Assembly: GCA_937890245.1 (NCBI GenBank)
Contig: CALACF010000016.1
Coordinates: forward strand, 1-5,674
DNA length: 5,674 nt
Reading direction: 5' to 3'
Source of the DNA: an uncultured Flavobacteriales bacterium
Lineage (GTDB): Bacteria; Bacteroidota; Bacteroidia; Flavobacteriales_D; Sanyastnellaceae
The notes below the pieces were generated by a model. That model saw nothing but the letters and a program-made list of their open reading frames with translations, did not search any database and was not told the origin of the DNA. Shown one piece after another: positions 1 through 5,674 of the stretch. Numbering within the stretch: the first letter of the stretch is position 1; each line of letters begins with the position of its first letter. The translations under genes and the position numbers were made by a program.

Positions 1-416
1 ATGTATGTGAACCCTTGCTCAGCACCGAGCTCCTCGATCGCAACGCGGGCGCGCTCAATCATAGGCGAAAGAAGCTGTGCCTCCAAAGTGGCCATCTCCT
101 GTTGAACGGTCTGCGTGAACTGCTCCAGACCAGCTTGGTCCTGTTGCAACTCGCTTTCCTTTTGCTGGCGGATGGCTGCTGGCCAGGACTCTGCTTTGTC
201 GATGTACTCGCGGTAGTCCGTCTCAAAGCTGCTCTGCATTTTTAGCAGTTCCTGCTCGTACATATTTGCCTGCTCCTCAATTTGAGCCTGCACTGTTAAG
301 CGCTCTGGCATTGAAGCCAAGAGCTCCTGTGTGTCGATGTGGCCAAACTTTGCCATCTGCGCGTTGGCGCTGAACGTGGCCATCAAAAGACCGATAATGA
401 GTAGAGTGTGTTTCAT
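1..416 (-). CDS. OmpH/Skp-family periplasmic chaperone, paralogue 2 (3' end missing)
   Basis: This is a partial gene; translation from the ATG at 416-414 stays open to the window edge, giving 138 complete codons and no stop. Family role: periplasmic trimeric chaperone that binds unfolded outer-membrane proteins and passes them to BAM. Residues 1-20 are a clear signal peptide: MKHT, a hydrophobic run LLIIGLLMATF, then SANAQ with cleavage likely after Gln20. The mature protein opens with FGHIDTQELLASMPE, the first strand and helix typical of Bacteroidota OmpH proteins. Residues about 40-125 are a Gln/Glu-rich stretch expected to form the long coiled-coil arm. The visible end, EEL-GAEQGFTY, is the return into the body domain. 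Family members are about 165-175 residues, so roughly 30 are missing. The start lies 13 nt after the stop of the preceding ompH gene, behind an A-rich spacer and no Shine-Dalgarno, as is usual in Bacteroidota. It is therefore almost certainly cotranscribed. The family call is firm; the symbol skp/ompH is ambiguous because two paralogues occur. Confidence 0.9.
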   Translation of the reverse strand, partial: MKHTLLIIGLLMATFSANAQMAKFGHIDTQELLASMPERLTVQAQIEEQANMYEQELLKMQSSFETDYREYIDKAESWPAAIRQQKESELQQDQAGLEQFTQTVQQEMATLEAQLLSPMIERARVAIEELGAEQGFTY

Positions 417-429
417 GATTTGGTTGTGA

Positions 430-1125
430 TTATTGTTTGCTCCGTTGCTCCGTTGCCCCGCTGCCCATAGACCCGCGATTGCGCATGTCGTTTTTTGCGT
501 CGTTGACCTTGTCTTTGCCCTTGTCGAGTACGCCGTCGACGCGGTCTTGAAGTGTCTCTCCGCGCTCAGGCTCTTCCTCCTCGATCGTTTCGCCTGGCGT
601 GAAGCCTAGCTCCTTGATCACACGATCCGAGATGTCATACTTCGGGTTCGTGTACAGCATGTTCGATTGTTTGGACTTGTCGAAAATCACCATGTAACCA
701 CGGGCCGCCGAAAGGTCCTTGAGCACTTGGAAAATTTCGTCTTGGACTGGCTGGATCAACTCCTGTCGCTTCTGGAACAACTCGCCCTCAACACCAAACT
801 TTGCCTTCTGCATGTCGGTTGCTTCAGTACGCTTAGAAGCGATTGCATCCTCGCGTTTTCGGCGCATTTCCGGTGTAAGCAACACGCGTTCCGCACGGTA
901 CGCAGTCTCCAAATGGGCCGCTGCAGAAAGCTTCTCTTCAATTTCTCCCAGCCAATCCTTGGCCAGTGCATTCAACTCACTTTGGGCCTCGGAGTACTGA
1001 GGCAAATGAGCCAGGACGTAATCAGAGTCAACGTAAGCATACTTTTGGGCGGAAACTGTGGCCACCGTTCCCATCAAAAACAGGGCGAGTAGCGCATTGC
1101 GGAAGTTCAGCATCGTGGAATTCAT
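430..1125 (-). CDS. OmpH/Skp-family periplasmic chaperone, paralogue 1, with charged C-terminal tail
   Basis: Complete gene of 231 codons, TAA stop. Family role: periplasmic holdase for unfolded outer-membrane proteins, acting with BamA encoded just upstream. A signal peptide covers residues 1-26 (hydrophobic ALLALFLMGTVATV, then SAQ with cleavage after Gln27 at latest). The start is either Met1 (1125) or Met5 (1113); both leave a working signal peptide and I kept the longer. The mature N-terminus KYAYVDSDYVLAHLPQYSEAQ is the conserved OmpH opening. Residues about 45-140 are helical and charged and should form the coiled-coil arms. Residues 141-175 (ARGYMVIFDKS, NPKYDISDRVIKELG) close the body domain. 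The family fold normally ends near here. A further 50 or so residues follow: an acidic run EEEEPE, then a Lys/Asp-rich likely amphipathic helix (about 191-216), then a Gly/Ser/Gln-rich end. A 68-nt gap separates it from bamA and 13 nt separate it from the next ompH gene. Family call is strong; the tail's function is unknown. Confidence 0.93.
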   Translation of the reverse strand: MNSTMLNFRNALLALFLMGTVATVSAQKYAYVDSDYVLAHLPQYSEAQSELNALAKDWLGEIEEKLSAAAHLETAYRAERVLLTPEMRRKREDAIASKRTEATDMQKAKFGVEGELFQKRQELIQPVQDEIFQVLKDLSAARGYMVIFDKSKQSNMLYTNPKYDISDRVIKELGFTPGETIEEEEPERGETLQDRVDGVLDKGKDKVNDAKNDMRNRGSMGSGATEQRSKQ

Positions 1126-1193
1126 CGCGTTGAAAATTGGTATAAATATCTAGGACAGCGGAATAGGAACGTAAAAGTAGTGAAGCAAGTGCG
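1126..1193 (-). other. AT-richer intergenic gap between bamA and ompH paralogue 1
   Basis: This 68-nt gap, the longest non-coding stretch here, is about 41% G+C by hand count, clearly lower than the flanking genes. On the minus strand it contains TAGATATTTATACC and an A/T-rich lead into the ATG at 1125. It could hold an internal promoter giving extra transcription of the chaperone genes. I find no good match to the Bacteroidota -33/-7 consensus (TTG, then TAnnTTTG about 19 nt later), and no GC stem with a U tract that would be a terminator. I therefore mark it only as a possible regulatory leader. Confidence 0.25.
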
Positions 1194-3743
1194 TTAGAGG
1201 TCACCGATATTCATGCCCATTGAAAAGTGGAATTGGCCTTGTGCCATGCCCGGGGCGGTGGGGACGTCATCCAGCCTCCATCCGTAGTCCAATCCGAGCA
1301 GGCCGAACATGGGAAGGAATATGCGCATCCCCACGCCGGCAGAGCGATAGGCATCAAAGGGATTGAAGCGATCTGGTTTTTCCCAGGTGCGGCCGGCCTC
1401 CATGAAGGCCATCGTGTAAATCGTGGCGCTGGGGTTGGTCGACAGCGGGTAGCGCAGCTCGAAACCGTACTTCGTGATAGCTGGGGCGCCCGTATTTTGA
1501 TCGGGGGAGGTCAGCGAGAGGTTGTCATATCCGCGGAGGGAGATGATTTCACGGCCGTCGAGCACGTAGCCGCTGAGGAAAACGCCGCCGAGGTAGAAGC
1601 GCTCGAAAGGTGAGAGGCCGATTTGGGCGTTGTAAAGGCCGATGAGTCCAGCGCCGAAGTAGGTGTGCAAGACGAGCGATCGTGGGTTCTCGCCGCCCGA
1701 AGTGGTGAGGGGCGTGTACCAGTTGGCTGCAAATTTCCACTTGTGGTACTCGACGAACTTGAACTTCTCTTGGTCGCTGGCGTCAGTCCAATCGCGGCCC
1801 TGCTGGAACGCGCTATACGGAGGTGTTGCCTTCACGGTAAAGCGAATTTCCGAACCCCAGACTGGGAAGATCGGGTCGCTGACCGAGTTGCGCGAAAGGT
1901 TGAAGGTGAGTGCGATATTGTTCGAACGGCCGTCGGTGAAGCTGAACAATCCGCTGTTGTAGTCGTCGAAGTCGAAGCGTTGATAAGCCAGGCCGAGGCT
2001 CATCACGAACCAATCATCGGGCTGCTTCCAACGCTGGCCGAGACTGGCTGAGATGCCCGAAATCATCAGTGTCTGCCGAGCCGGGTTGGGCGCGCCATCG
2101 ACGTTCTTTGGAAGACCGTTTGACTGGATCGATCGCCACATACCAACCGTCAATGCATTTGGCTTCTTGCCGCCGAGCCACGGCTCAGTGAAGCTCACAT
2201 TGTAGCTCTGGAAGTACAGGCCATTGGATTGGGCGCGCAGCGAAATCCGCTGGCCATCGCCCATGGGAACAGGGCGCCAAGTGTCCCTCTCCAAGATCTT
2301 GCTCAGGGCAAAATTGTTGAACGTCACGCCGAGCGAACCGACGATGCGGCCACCGCCCCAGCCGCCTTGCAGCTCGATCTGGTCGGTTGGCTTTTCCTCG
2401 ACAACATACTCGATGTCAACCGTGCCGTCCTCGGGATTCTGGACCGGGTTGATTTGGAAAGCCTCCGGGTTGAAGTAGTTCAACTGGGAAAGCTCGCGTT
2501 GCGTCCGAATCACGTCAGTCCGTGAAAAAAGCTCGCCCGGCTGGGTTCGCACCTCACGCAAAACCACGTGATCATTTGTCTTTGAGTTGCCCCGGATGGT
2601 GACTTGGCCAATCCTGAACTGCTTGCCTTCCATCAAGCGAATCTCCAGGTCGATGCTGTCGCCCTCAGCCCGAACTTCTACGGGCATAGCGCGGAAAGTC
2701 AGGTAGCCATCGTCGCTGTAAAGCGCCGACAAGTCCATGCCTTTGGGATTCATGAACAGGCGCTGCTCAAGCTCTGCAACGTTGTAGATGTCCCCGCGCT
2801 GGATGCCTAGAATTGAGTCGAGCTGACTCGTGCGGTACTTCGTGTTGCCAGTGAAGCTGATTTCGCGGAAGTAAAAGCGGTGGCCCTCTTCTATGCGCAC
2901 CGCAATGCCGAGCTCGCCTTCTGCCGTGCGGTACAAACTGTCTTTGACGATTCGGGCATTGCGGAAGCCCTCGGTATTGTAGTGTTGAACAATTGCATCG
3001 AGGTCGTCGAGAAATTCCGATTCCAAGTACTTCGAAGGCTTGAACAAGCGCCAAAGAGCGCGTTCCTTCGTGTTGCGCATCTTGCGCAGCAGCACCTTTT
3101 CCTTCACCTCGGCATTGCCCAAAACGACGAGCTCGCCGATCTTGATCTTATCGCCCTTGTCTACGGTGATGTGAACTGAGGCCGCGTTCTGTAAAATGGA
3201 GTCCGGACGCACTTCGATCTGGATGTCCGCGTCGAAATAGCCCTTGTCTCTGTAATGGTCGAGCAGGATGCGGCGGGCGGTGGCGCGCAAATGGTCGTTG
3301 ACCACCTGGCCACGGACGATGTCGAGTTTGTCGCGGAGCGTTTCCTGCTCACTGCGCTTGATACCGTCAAAGCCGTAGTTGCTCAGGCGGGGGATTTCTC
3401 GAACGCGGACTACGAGGTAGACGTCCAGGTTGCGGCGCTCAGCGATTTCTATGGAAACGTCGTCAAAGAGGCGCTGGTCCCACAAATTGCGGATGGCACG
3501 AGCAATGCGGTCGCCGGGGATGCGCACTTCCTCTCCGACTTGCAGGCCTGTGAAGAGCTTGACAGCCTGGATGTCGGTGAATTCTGCGCCAAGCACTGAG
3601 AGGCCGGCAATGCGGTACTCCCGAGGAAGGGCGAGGTCGATCGGGTCAGAAGCGACAGCAGACTGCGCTTGGAGAGACTGGGTGCAGCCGATGGCTGCCT
3701 GGAATACGACGGCGAGGCCGAGTAAAAACAAGTTCGCTTTCAC
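1194..3743 (-). CDS. bamA: BamA, outer-membrane beta-barrel assembly factor (Omp85 family)
   Basis: Complete, 849 codons, GTG start, TAA stop; normal length for Bacteroidota BamA. It is the core of the BAM machine and folds beta-barrel proteins into the outer membrane. Residues 1-27 are a signal peptide; it contains a lipobox-like AAIGC at Cys20, but also the usual QAQ cleavage site. Five POTRA repeats follow, at about 43-119, 120-198, 199-288, 289-375 and 376-452. They show recurring GN/GI turns and ends such as NLWDQRLFDDV, RDKGYFDADI, NTEGFRNARI and LNYFNPEAF. The barrel spans about 455-849 and includes SFTEPWLGGKKPN (517-529), FYLGG (716-720) and the loop-6 motif LRGY (736-739), equivalent to VRGF of proteobacterial BamA. 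The C-terminus is FHFSMGMNIGDL, ending in Leu rather than an aromatic. The GTG start overlaps the uppS stop as GTGA, with no other start codon giving a signal peptide as complete. Neighbours uppS and two ompH genes support BamA over TamA/TamL. Confidence 0.96.
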   Translation of the reverse strand: MKANLFLLGLAVVFQAAIGCTQSLQAQSAVASDPIDLALPREYRIAGLSVLGAEFTDIQAVKLFTGLQVGEEVRIPGDRIARAIRNLWDQRLFDDVSIEIAERRNLDVYLVVRVREIPRLSNYGFDGIKRSEQETLRDKLDIVRGQVVNDHLRATARRILLDHYRDKGYFDADIQIEVRPDSILQNAASVHITVDKGDKIKIGELVVLGNAEVKEKVLLRKMRNTKERALWRLFKPSKYLESEFLDDLDAIVQHYNTEGFRNARIVKDSLYRTAEGELGIAVRIEEGHRFYFREISFTGNTKYRTSQLDSILGIQRGDIYNVAELEQRLFMNPKGMDLSALYSDDGYLTFRAMPVEVRAEGDSIDLEIRLMEGKQFRIGQVTIRGNSKTNDHVVLREVRTQPGELFSRTDVIRTQRELSQLNYFNPEAFQINPVQNPEDGTVDIEYVVEEKPTDQIELQGGWGGGRIVGSLGVTFNNFALSKILERDTWRPVPMGDGQRISLRAQSNGLYFQSYNVSFTEPWLGGKKPNALTVGMWRSIQSNGLPKNVDGAPNPARQTLMISGISASLGQRWKQPDDWFVMSLGLAYQRFDFDDYNSGLFSFTDGRSNNIALTFNLSRNSVSDPIFPVWGSEIRFTVKATPPYSAFQQGRDWTDASDQEKFKFVEYHKWKFAANWYTPLTTSGGENPRSLVLHTYFGAGLIGLYNAQIGLSPFERFYLGGVFLSGYVLDGREIISLRGYDNLSLTSPDQNTGAPAITKYGFELRYPLSTNPSATIYTMAFMEAGRTWEKPDRFNPFDAYRSAGVGMRIFLPMFGLLGLDYGWRLDDVPTAPGMAQGQFHFSMGMNIGDL
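3740..3743 (-). promoter_or_regulatory. uppS stop / bamA start overlap (GTGA)
   Basis: On the minus strand the bases GTGA hold both the bamA start codon (GTG, 3743-3741) and the uppS stop codon (TGA, 3742-3740). No purine-rich ribosome-binding sequence precedes the GTG; the 20 bases before it read CAGATCCAACGCACTTCATC. This arrangement is typical of termination-reinitiation coupling, so bamA translation probably depends on ribosomes finishing uppS. The overlap is seen directly; the coupling is inferred. Confidence 0.75.
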
Positions 3744-4495
3744 GATGAAGTGCGTTGGATCTGTTGGCCCGTTTTGCCGAAACGGCGCTGGCGGCTGTGG
3801 AATTGTTCGATCGCCTGTTCAAAGTGCGATTCGCGGAAATCCGGCCAGAATACGGGTGCAAAATGGAATTCTGTGTAGGCGATTTGCCACAACAGGAAAT
3901 TTGAAATGCGCTGCTCGCCTCCGGTGCGAATCAGCAGCTCGGGGTCCGGCAAATTGGGCATGGCCAAGAGTTGGCCGATGGTGTCTTCGTCGACATCACC
4001 GGGGGCGACGCCGCTTACGAGTGCTTTTCTGAAGGCCTCTACGATTTCCCAGCGACCACTGTAACTCAGGGCCAAGGTCAAGTCGAGTTTGTCGCCCGCA
4101 GATGTCTTTGTCTCGGCACCGGCCAAGGCCTCACGGCAGCCTTCCGGCAAACGGTCAAGCGAACCCATGGCCCGCAAGCGAACGCCTTGTCCCGCGAGTT
4201 CATCGGCCTCAGCGGCCAAACTGCGGACGAGCAGGTCCATCAGCGCATCGACCTCAGCCGATGGGCGGTTCCAGTTTTCAGTGCTGAAGGCGTACATCGT
4301 CAAGTGGCGTACGCCACATTGCATGGCCGCACGGACCGTGGCGCGAACCGCTTCCACTCCGTAGGCGTGGCCCGACATGCGGTCCATCCCCCGCTCCTCA
4401 GCCCAACGACCATTGCCGTCCATGATGATCGCAACATGGGCAGGCGTCCGTTGGGACGAGGTTTCAGAAGAGTCTATAGACTGGGGCGATGACAT
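3740..4495 (-). CDS. uppS: Isoprenyl transferase (undecaprenyl diphosphate synthase, cis-prenyltransferase)
   Basis: Complete, 251 codons, ATG start, TGA stop; usual length for the family. This cytosolic, membrane-associated enzyme adds isopentenyl diphosphate units in cis to farnesyl diphosphate. The product, C55 undecaprenyl diphosphate, is the precursor of the lipid carrier for peptidoglycan and surface-glycan synthesis. All five conserved regions are visible. HVAIIMDGNGRWA (20-32) carries catalytic Asp26; then come GHAYGVEAVR (42-51) with His43 and AFSTENWNRP (69-78) with Phe70, Ser71, Asn74 and Arg77. LALSYSGRWEI is at 141-151, a Bacteroidota-style variant. RTGGEQRISNFLLWQ (190-204) has Arg190, Arg196 and Ser198; it is followed by Glu209 and the FWPDF end motif. 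No key residue is missing. The start is fixed because an in-frame TAA lies seven codons upstream of the ATG. The gene sits 58 nt after the DUF6089 gene and overlaps bamA by 4 nt, so its expression is probably tied to bamA. Confidence 0.97.
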   Translation of the reverse strand: MSSPQSIDSSETSSQRTPAHVAIIMDGNGRWAEERGMDRMSGHAYGVEAVRATVRAAMQCGVRHLTMYAFSTENWNRPSAEVDALMDLLVRSLAAEADELAGQGVRLRAMGSLDRLPEGCREALAGAETKTSAGDKLDLTLALSYSGRWEIVEAFRKALVSGVAPGDVDEDTIGQLLAMPNLPDPELLIRTGGEQRISNFLLWQIAYTEFHFAPVFWPDFRESHFEQAIEQFHSRQRRFGKTGQQIQRTSS

Positions 4496-4505
4496 GGGCT
4501 GAATC

Positions 4506-4532
4506 GGCTGCGCAAGTTAGGTCGCGCAAGCC
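4506..4532 (-). other. Possible hairpin in the uppS leader, with a 7-nt direct repeat
   Basis: On the minus strand GGCTTGCGC (4532-4524) can pair with GCGCAGCC (4513-4506), giving eight pairs with one bulged T and a 10-nt loop GACCTAACTT. It ends 10 nt before the uppS ATG. No U run follows, so it is not a standard terminator. The same segment holds a direct repeat of CTTGCGC (minus strand), the two copies offset by 14 nt. It could tune uppS translation or act as an mRNA stability element after the DUF6089 gene. In GC-rich DNA, chance is a serious alternative. Confidence 0.3.
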
Positions 4533-4553
4533 TCCATTCCGCCCTCTAAACGC

Positions 4554-5414
4554 TCAGCCTTTCCAACAATTGTTAGGTTTTCGATCCACACGAAAAATGA
4601 TCGAAATACTGAGCACGCCGAAGCGGTCGTCGAAGCTGCCCTCACCGCGCTGTTGGCCGATCGGATCGGCGACCGAGCCGTCGACAAAAACCCGCTGATC
4701 CGAGAGGCGCTCAGCAAGGTCGCCGAGCTCGTCTTCGAGCACAGCCGAGCTTGGGTAGTAGCCCGAAACATCGTCGAGATAGTCCGTGAATGTGCGGCGC
4801 ATGCCCCACTCGAAGTTGACCGCGGTGAAGCGGGCGATGTTCCACTTGAATCCTAGGCCGAATGGAATGGCGAGCCCTGTGGTGGCGTAGCGTTGCGCAC
4901 CGCCTGTTGTGCCCTGACCCTCCGTTCCGAGTGGCTGCAATTCCAACCACTGCTCGCCGACCATGGCCGTGGGCATGTGACTGTAGACGGAGAGTCCCGC
5001 AAATAAATATGGAGAAAAGGCGTCATAGGTGTCGCCCAATTGGTAGTCCTTGTAATTGAACTCGACCACGGCCGACCCTTCGATGATGCGGTTGCGAAAA
5101 TGCAAGTTCCGGTTCTGTCGCCAGGCGTCGTCGCTGTCGGCGTCGTGTGCCTCGATGGTCGTCCCCAACACGCCCACTTTCACGCCGAGCCTGCGATTGT
5201 AGTTGAAGCGCATAAAAGCACCACGGGCAGTGTGAAGCGTCCCTTTGAAGTGGCCCGTGGGATTCAGTTCGCCGAGGTAATAGCCCGTCCCAATCGCCAA
5301 TCCGAGCGTGCGGCTTCGATCCAAAGCGCGTTGGGCGGTCGTTGAATTGGCATGGGCAAACAGCAGAGAGAGCAGAAGCGCCAGCAAAGGCAGGTGGAAT
5401 GGAGTCCGTTTCAT
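4554..5414 (-). CDS. DUF6089-family outer-membrane beta-barrel protein, function unknown
   Basis: 286 codons from the ATG at 5414, TGA stop. The frame is open further upstream (another possible start at 5477), but that overlaps nadK. Only the 5414 start begins directly with a signal peptide: MKRT, a Leu-rich core (8-20), then NSTTAQ with cleavage likely after Gln28. The mature protein has alternating beta-strand patterns and many aromatics. Examples are LGLAIGTGYYLGELNP (37-52), AFMRFNYNRRLGVKVGV (66-82), FSPYLFAGLSVYSH (133-146) and AIPFGLGFKWNI (182-193). FTDYLDDVSGYY (209-220), followed by LSD and QRG, is the signature by which I assign DUF6089, a Bacteroidota family often found next to uppS and bamA. 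It is probably a small barrel of about eight to ten strands in the outer membrane. No enzymatic motif is seen. After the last strand (LSISIIFRV) a short tail ends in NNCWKG instead of a terminal aromatic. It starts 16 nt after nadK, so it is probably in the same transcript. The family call is confident; the role is unknown. Confidence 0.85.
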   Translation of the reverse strand: MKRTPFHLPLLALLLSLLFAHANSTTAQRALDRSRTLGLAIGTGYYLGELNPTGHFKGTLHTARGAFMRFNYNRRLGVKVGVLGTTIEAHDADSDDAWRQNRNLHFRNRIIEGSAVVEFNYKDYQLGDTYDAFSPYLFAGLSVYSHMPTAMVGEQWLELQPLGTEGQGTTGGAQRYATTGLAIPFGLGFKWNIARFTAVNFEWGMRRTFTDYLDDVSGYYPSSAVLEDELGDLAERLSDQRVFVDGSVADPIGQQRGEGSFDDRFGVLSISIIFRVDRKPNNCWKG

Positions 5415-5430
5415 GGTCGTACGCGGTCCT

Positions 5431-5674
5431 TCAACGGTCTTCCGCTGCATTTGTTTCACCGGCGGCGTCGCGGCCATCGAGCCCCCAGTGCATTTTTTGT
5501 CGGATGGTTTGGTAGAAGTCCTGGCCCTCCATTTGTACGAGTCCCATCGGGATTTTGCTACGGGAAATAGTCAATTCCAATGGGGATTTTGCCTTGAACA
5601 ATCTTGAATCCAGGGTCAGCATCAGATGGCCTTCGCGGCATGAGGCGCTCAATTGGAGACAGCCGTCGCCAGGG
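5431..5674 (-). CDS. nadK: NAD kinase, C-terminal part (5' end outside window)
   Basis: Partial gene: 80 codons plus one base run from the window edge to a TGA stop at 5433-5431. The frame is open through the edge, so the true start lies beyond it. NAD kinase phosphorylates NAD to NADP with ATP in the cytosol. The catalytic GGDG motif is not in the window. What is visible is the end of the C-terminal beta-rich domain: HLMLTLDSRLFKA, with the TLDSR element usual in Bacteroidota NadK. The family's closing helix follows, GQDFYQTIRQKMHWGLDGRD, equivalent to the common FxxTLRxKLxWGxDxR ending. An extra tail AAGETNAAEDR follows the usual end point. The stop is 16 nt before the start of the DUF6089 gene, which suggests one transcript, as in related genomes. 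I considered an unrelated C-terminal fragment, but the combination of TLDSR and the WGLDGRD ending makes NadK by far the best fit. Confidence 0.88.
   Translation of the reverse strand, partial: PGDGCLQLSASCREGHLMLTLDSRLFKAKSPLELTISRSKIPMGLVQMEGQDFYQTIRQKMHWGLDGRDAAGETNAAEDR

Noticed and set aside
1172..1179. TACTTTTA on the minus strand, near the Bacteroidota -7 element TAnnTTTG
   Set aside because: It matches 7 of 8 positions, but no TTG lies at the needed 17-23 nt spacing upstream, so it is not a supported promoter.
1623..2051. Plus-strand open frame of 142 codons, with others at 667-1092 and 15-245
   Set aside because: All are antisense to bamA or the ompH genes, show no family features, and vanish as candidates once the minus-strand genes are accepted.
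3430..4032. Plus-strand open frame of 200 codons
   Set aside because: It lies wholly antisense to the 5' part of bamA and the 3' part of uppS, both certain genes. The protein is rich in Arg, Ala and Ser with no recognisable domain, as expected for a shadow frame in GC-rich DNA.
3971..4492. Plus-strand open frame of 173 codons
   Set aside because: Antisense to uppS almost exactly; no motif, signal peptide or independent leader. Explained by the codon bias of uppS.
4531..4535. GGAGG on the minus strand as a ribosome-binding site for uppS
   Set aside because: It is 35 nt from the ATG, too far for direct use, and an in-frame TAA lies between it and the start.
4554..4620. Possible frameshift at the 3' end of the DUF6089 gene
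   Set aside because: The final beta-strand pattern is intact to LSISIIFRV, and neither other frame gives a better barrel ending, so the short tail is taken as real.
1..5674. Mobile elements, CRISPR arrays, tRNA/rRNA genes, phage or defence genes
   Set aside because: The window is almost fully occupied by conserved housekeeping envelope genes. No transposase, spaced repeat array, cloverleaf or att-like repeat was found.

Overview
The window is one tightly packed block of six genes, all on the minus strand, so transcription runs from high to low coordinates. The order is nadK (3' end only), a DUF6089-type outer-membrane beta-barrel protein, uppS, bamA, a first OmpH/Skp-like chaperone, and a second OmpH/Skp-like chaperone that runs off the low-coordinate edge. 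This gene order, a DUF6089 protein, Bacteroidota-style UppS and NadK signatures, and secreted proteins whose signal peptides end in Ala-Gln all point to Bacteroidota, probably a Flavobacteriales- or Cytophagales-like lineage. Base composition looks fairly GC-rich for that phylum (mid-50s % by eye). Genus and species cannot be named from this.

Layout from the transcriptional start side: 5674-5431 is the C-terminal domain of NAD kinase. 5414-4554 is the DUF6089 barrel protein, starting 16 nt after nadK. 4553-4496 is a 58-nt gap with a possible hairpin. 4495-3740 is complete undecaprenyl diphosphate synthase. 3743-1194 is complete BamA, whose GTG start overlaps the uppS stop as GTGA. 1193-1126 is a 68-nt, AT-richer gap. 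1125-430 is OmpH/Skp paralogue 1, with an unusual charged tail. 416-1 is OmpH/Skp paralogue 2, with its C-terminus missing. No stretch over 70 bases lacks a gene.

The genes form a coherent envelope-biogenesis operon. UppS makes the C55 lipid carrier for peptidoglycan and O-antigen precursors. BamA inserts beta-barrels into the outer membrane. The two Skp-like proteins would hold unfolded outer-membrane proteins in the periplasm. The DUF6089 protein is itself a probable small outer-membrane barrel of unknown role. NadK is metabolic (NADP supply) and lies upstream by conserved linkage. No RNA genes, mobile elements, CRISPR arrays or convincing terminators were seen. The long plus-strand open frames are antisense shadows. 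The least described element is the DUF6089 protein. The main oddities are a lipobox-like cysteine in the BamA signal peptide, a non-aromatic BamA C-terminus and the charged tail on the first OmpH protein.
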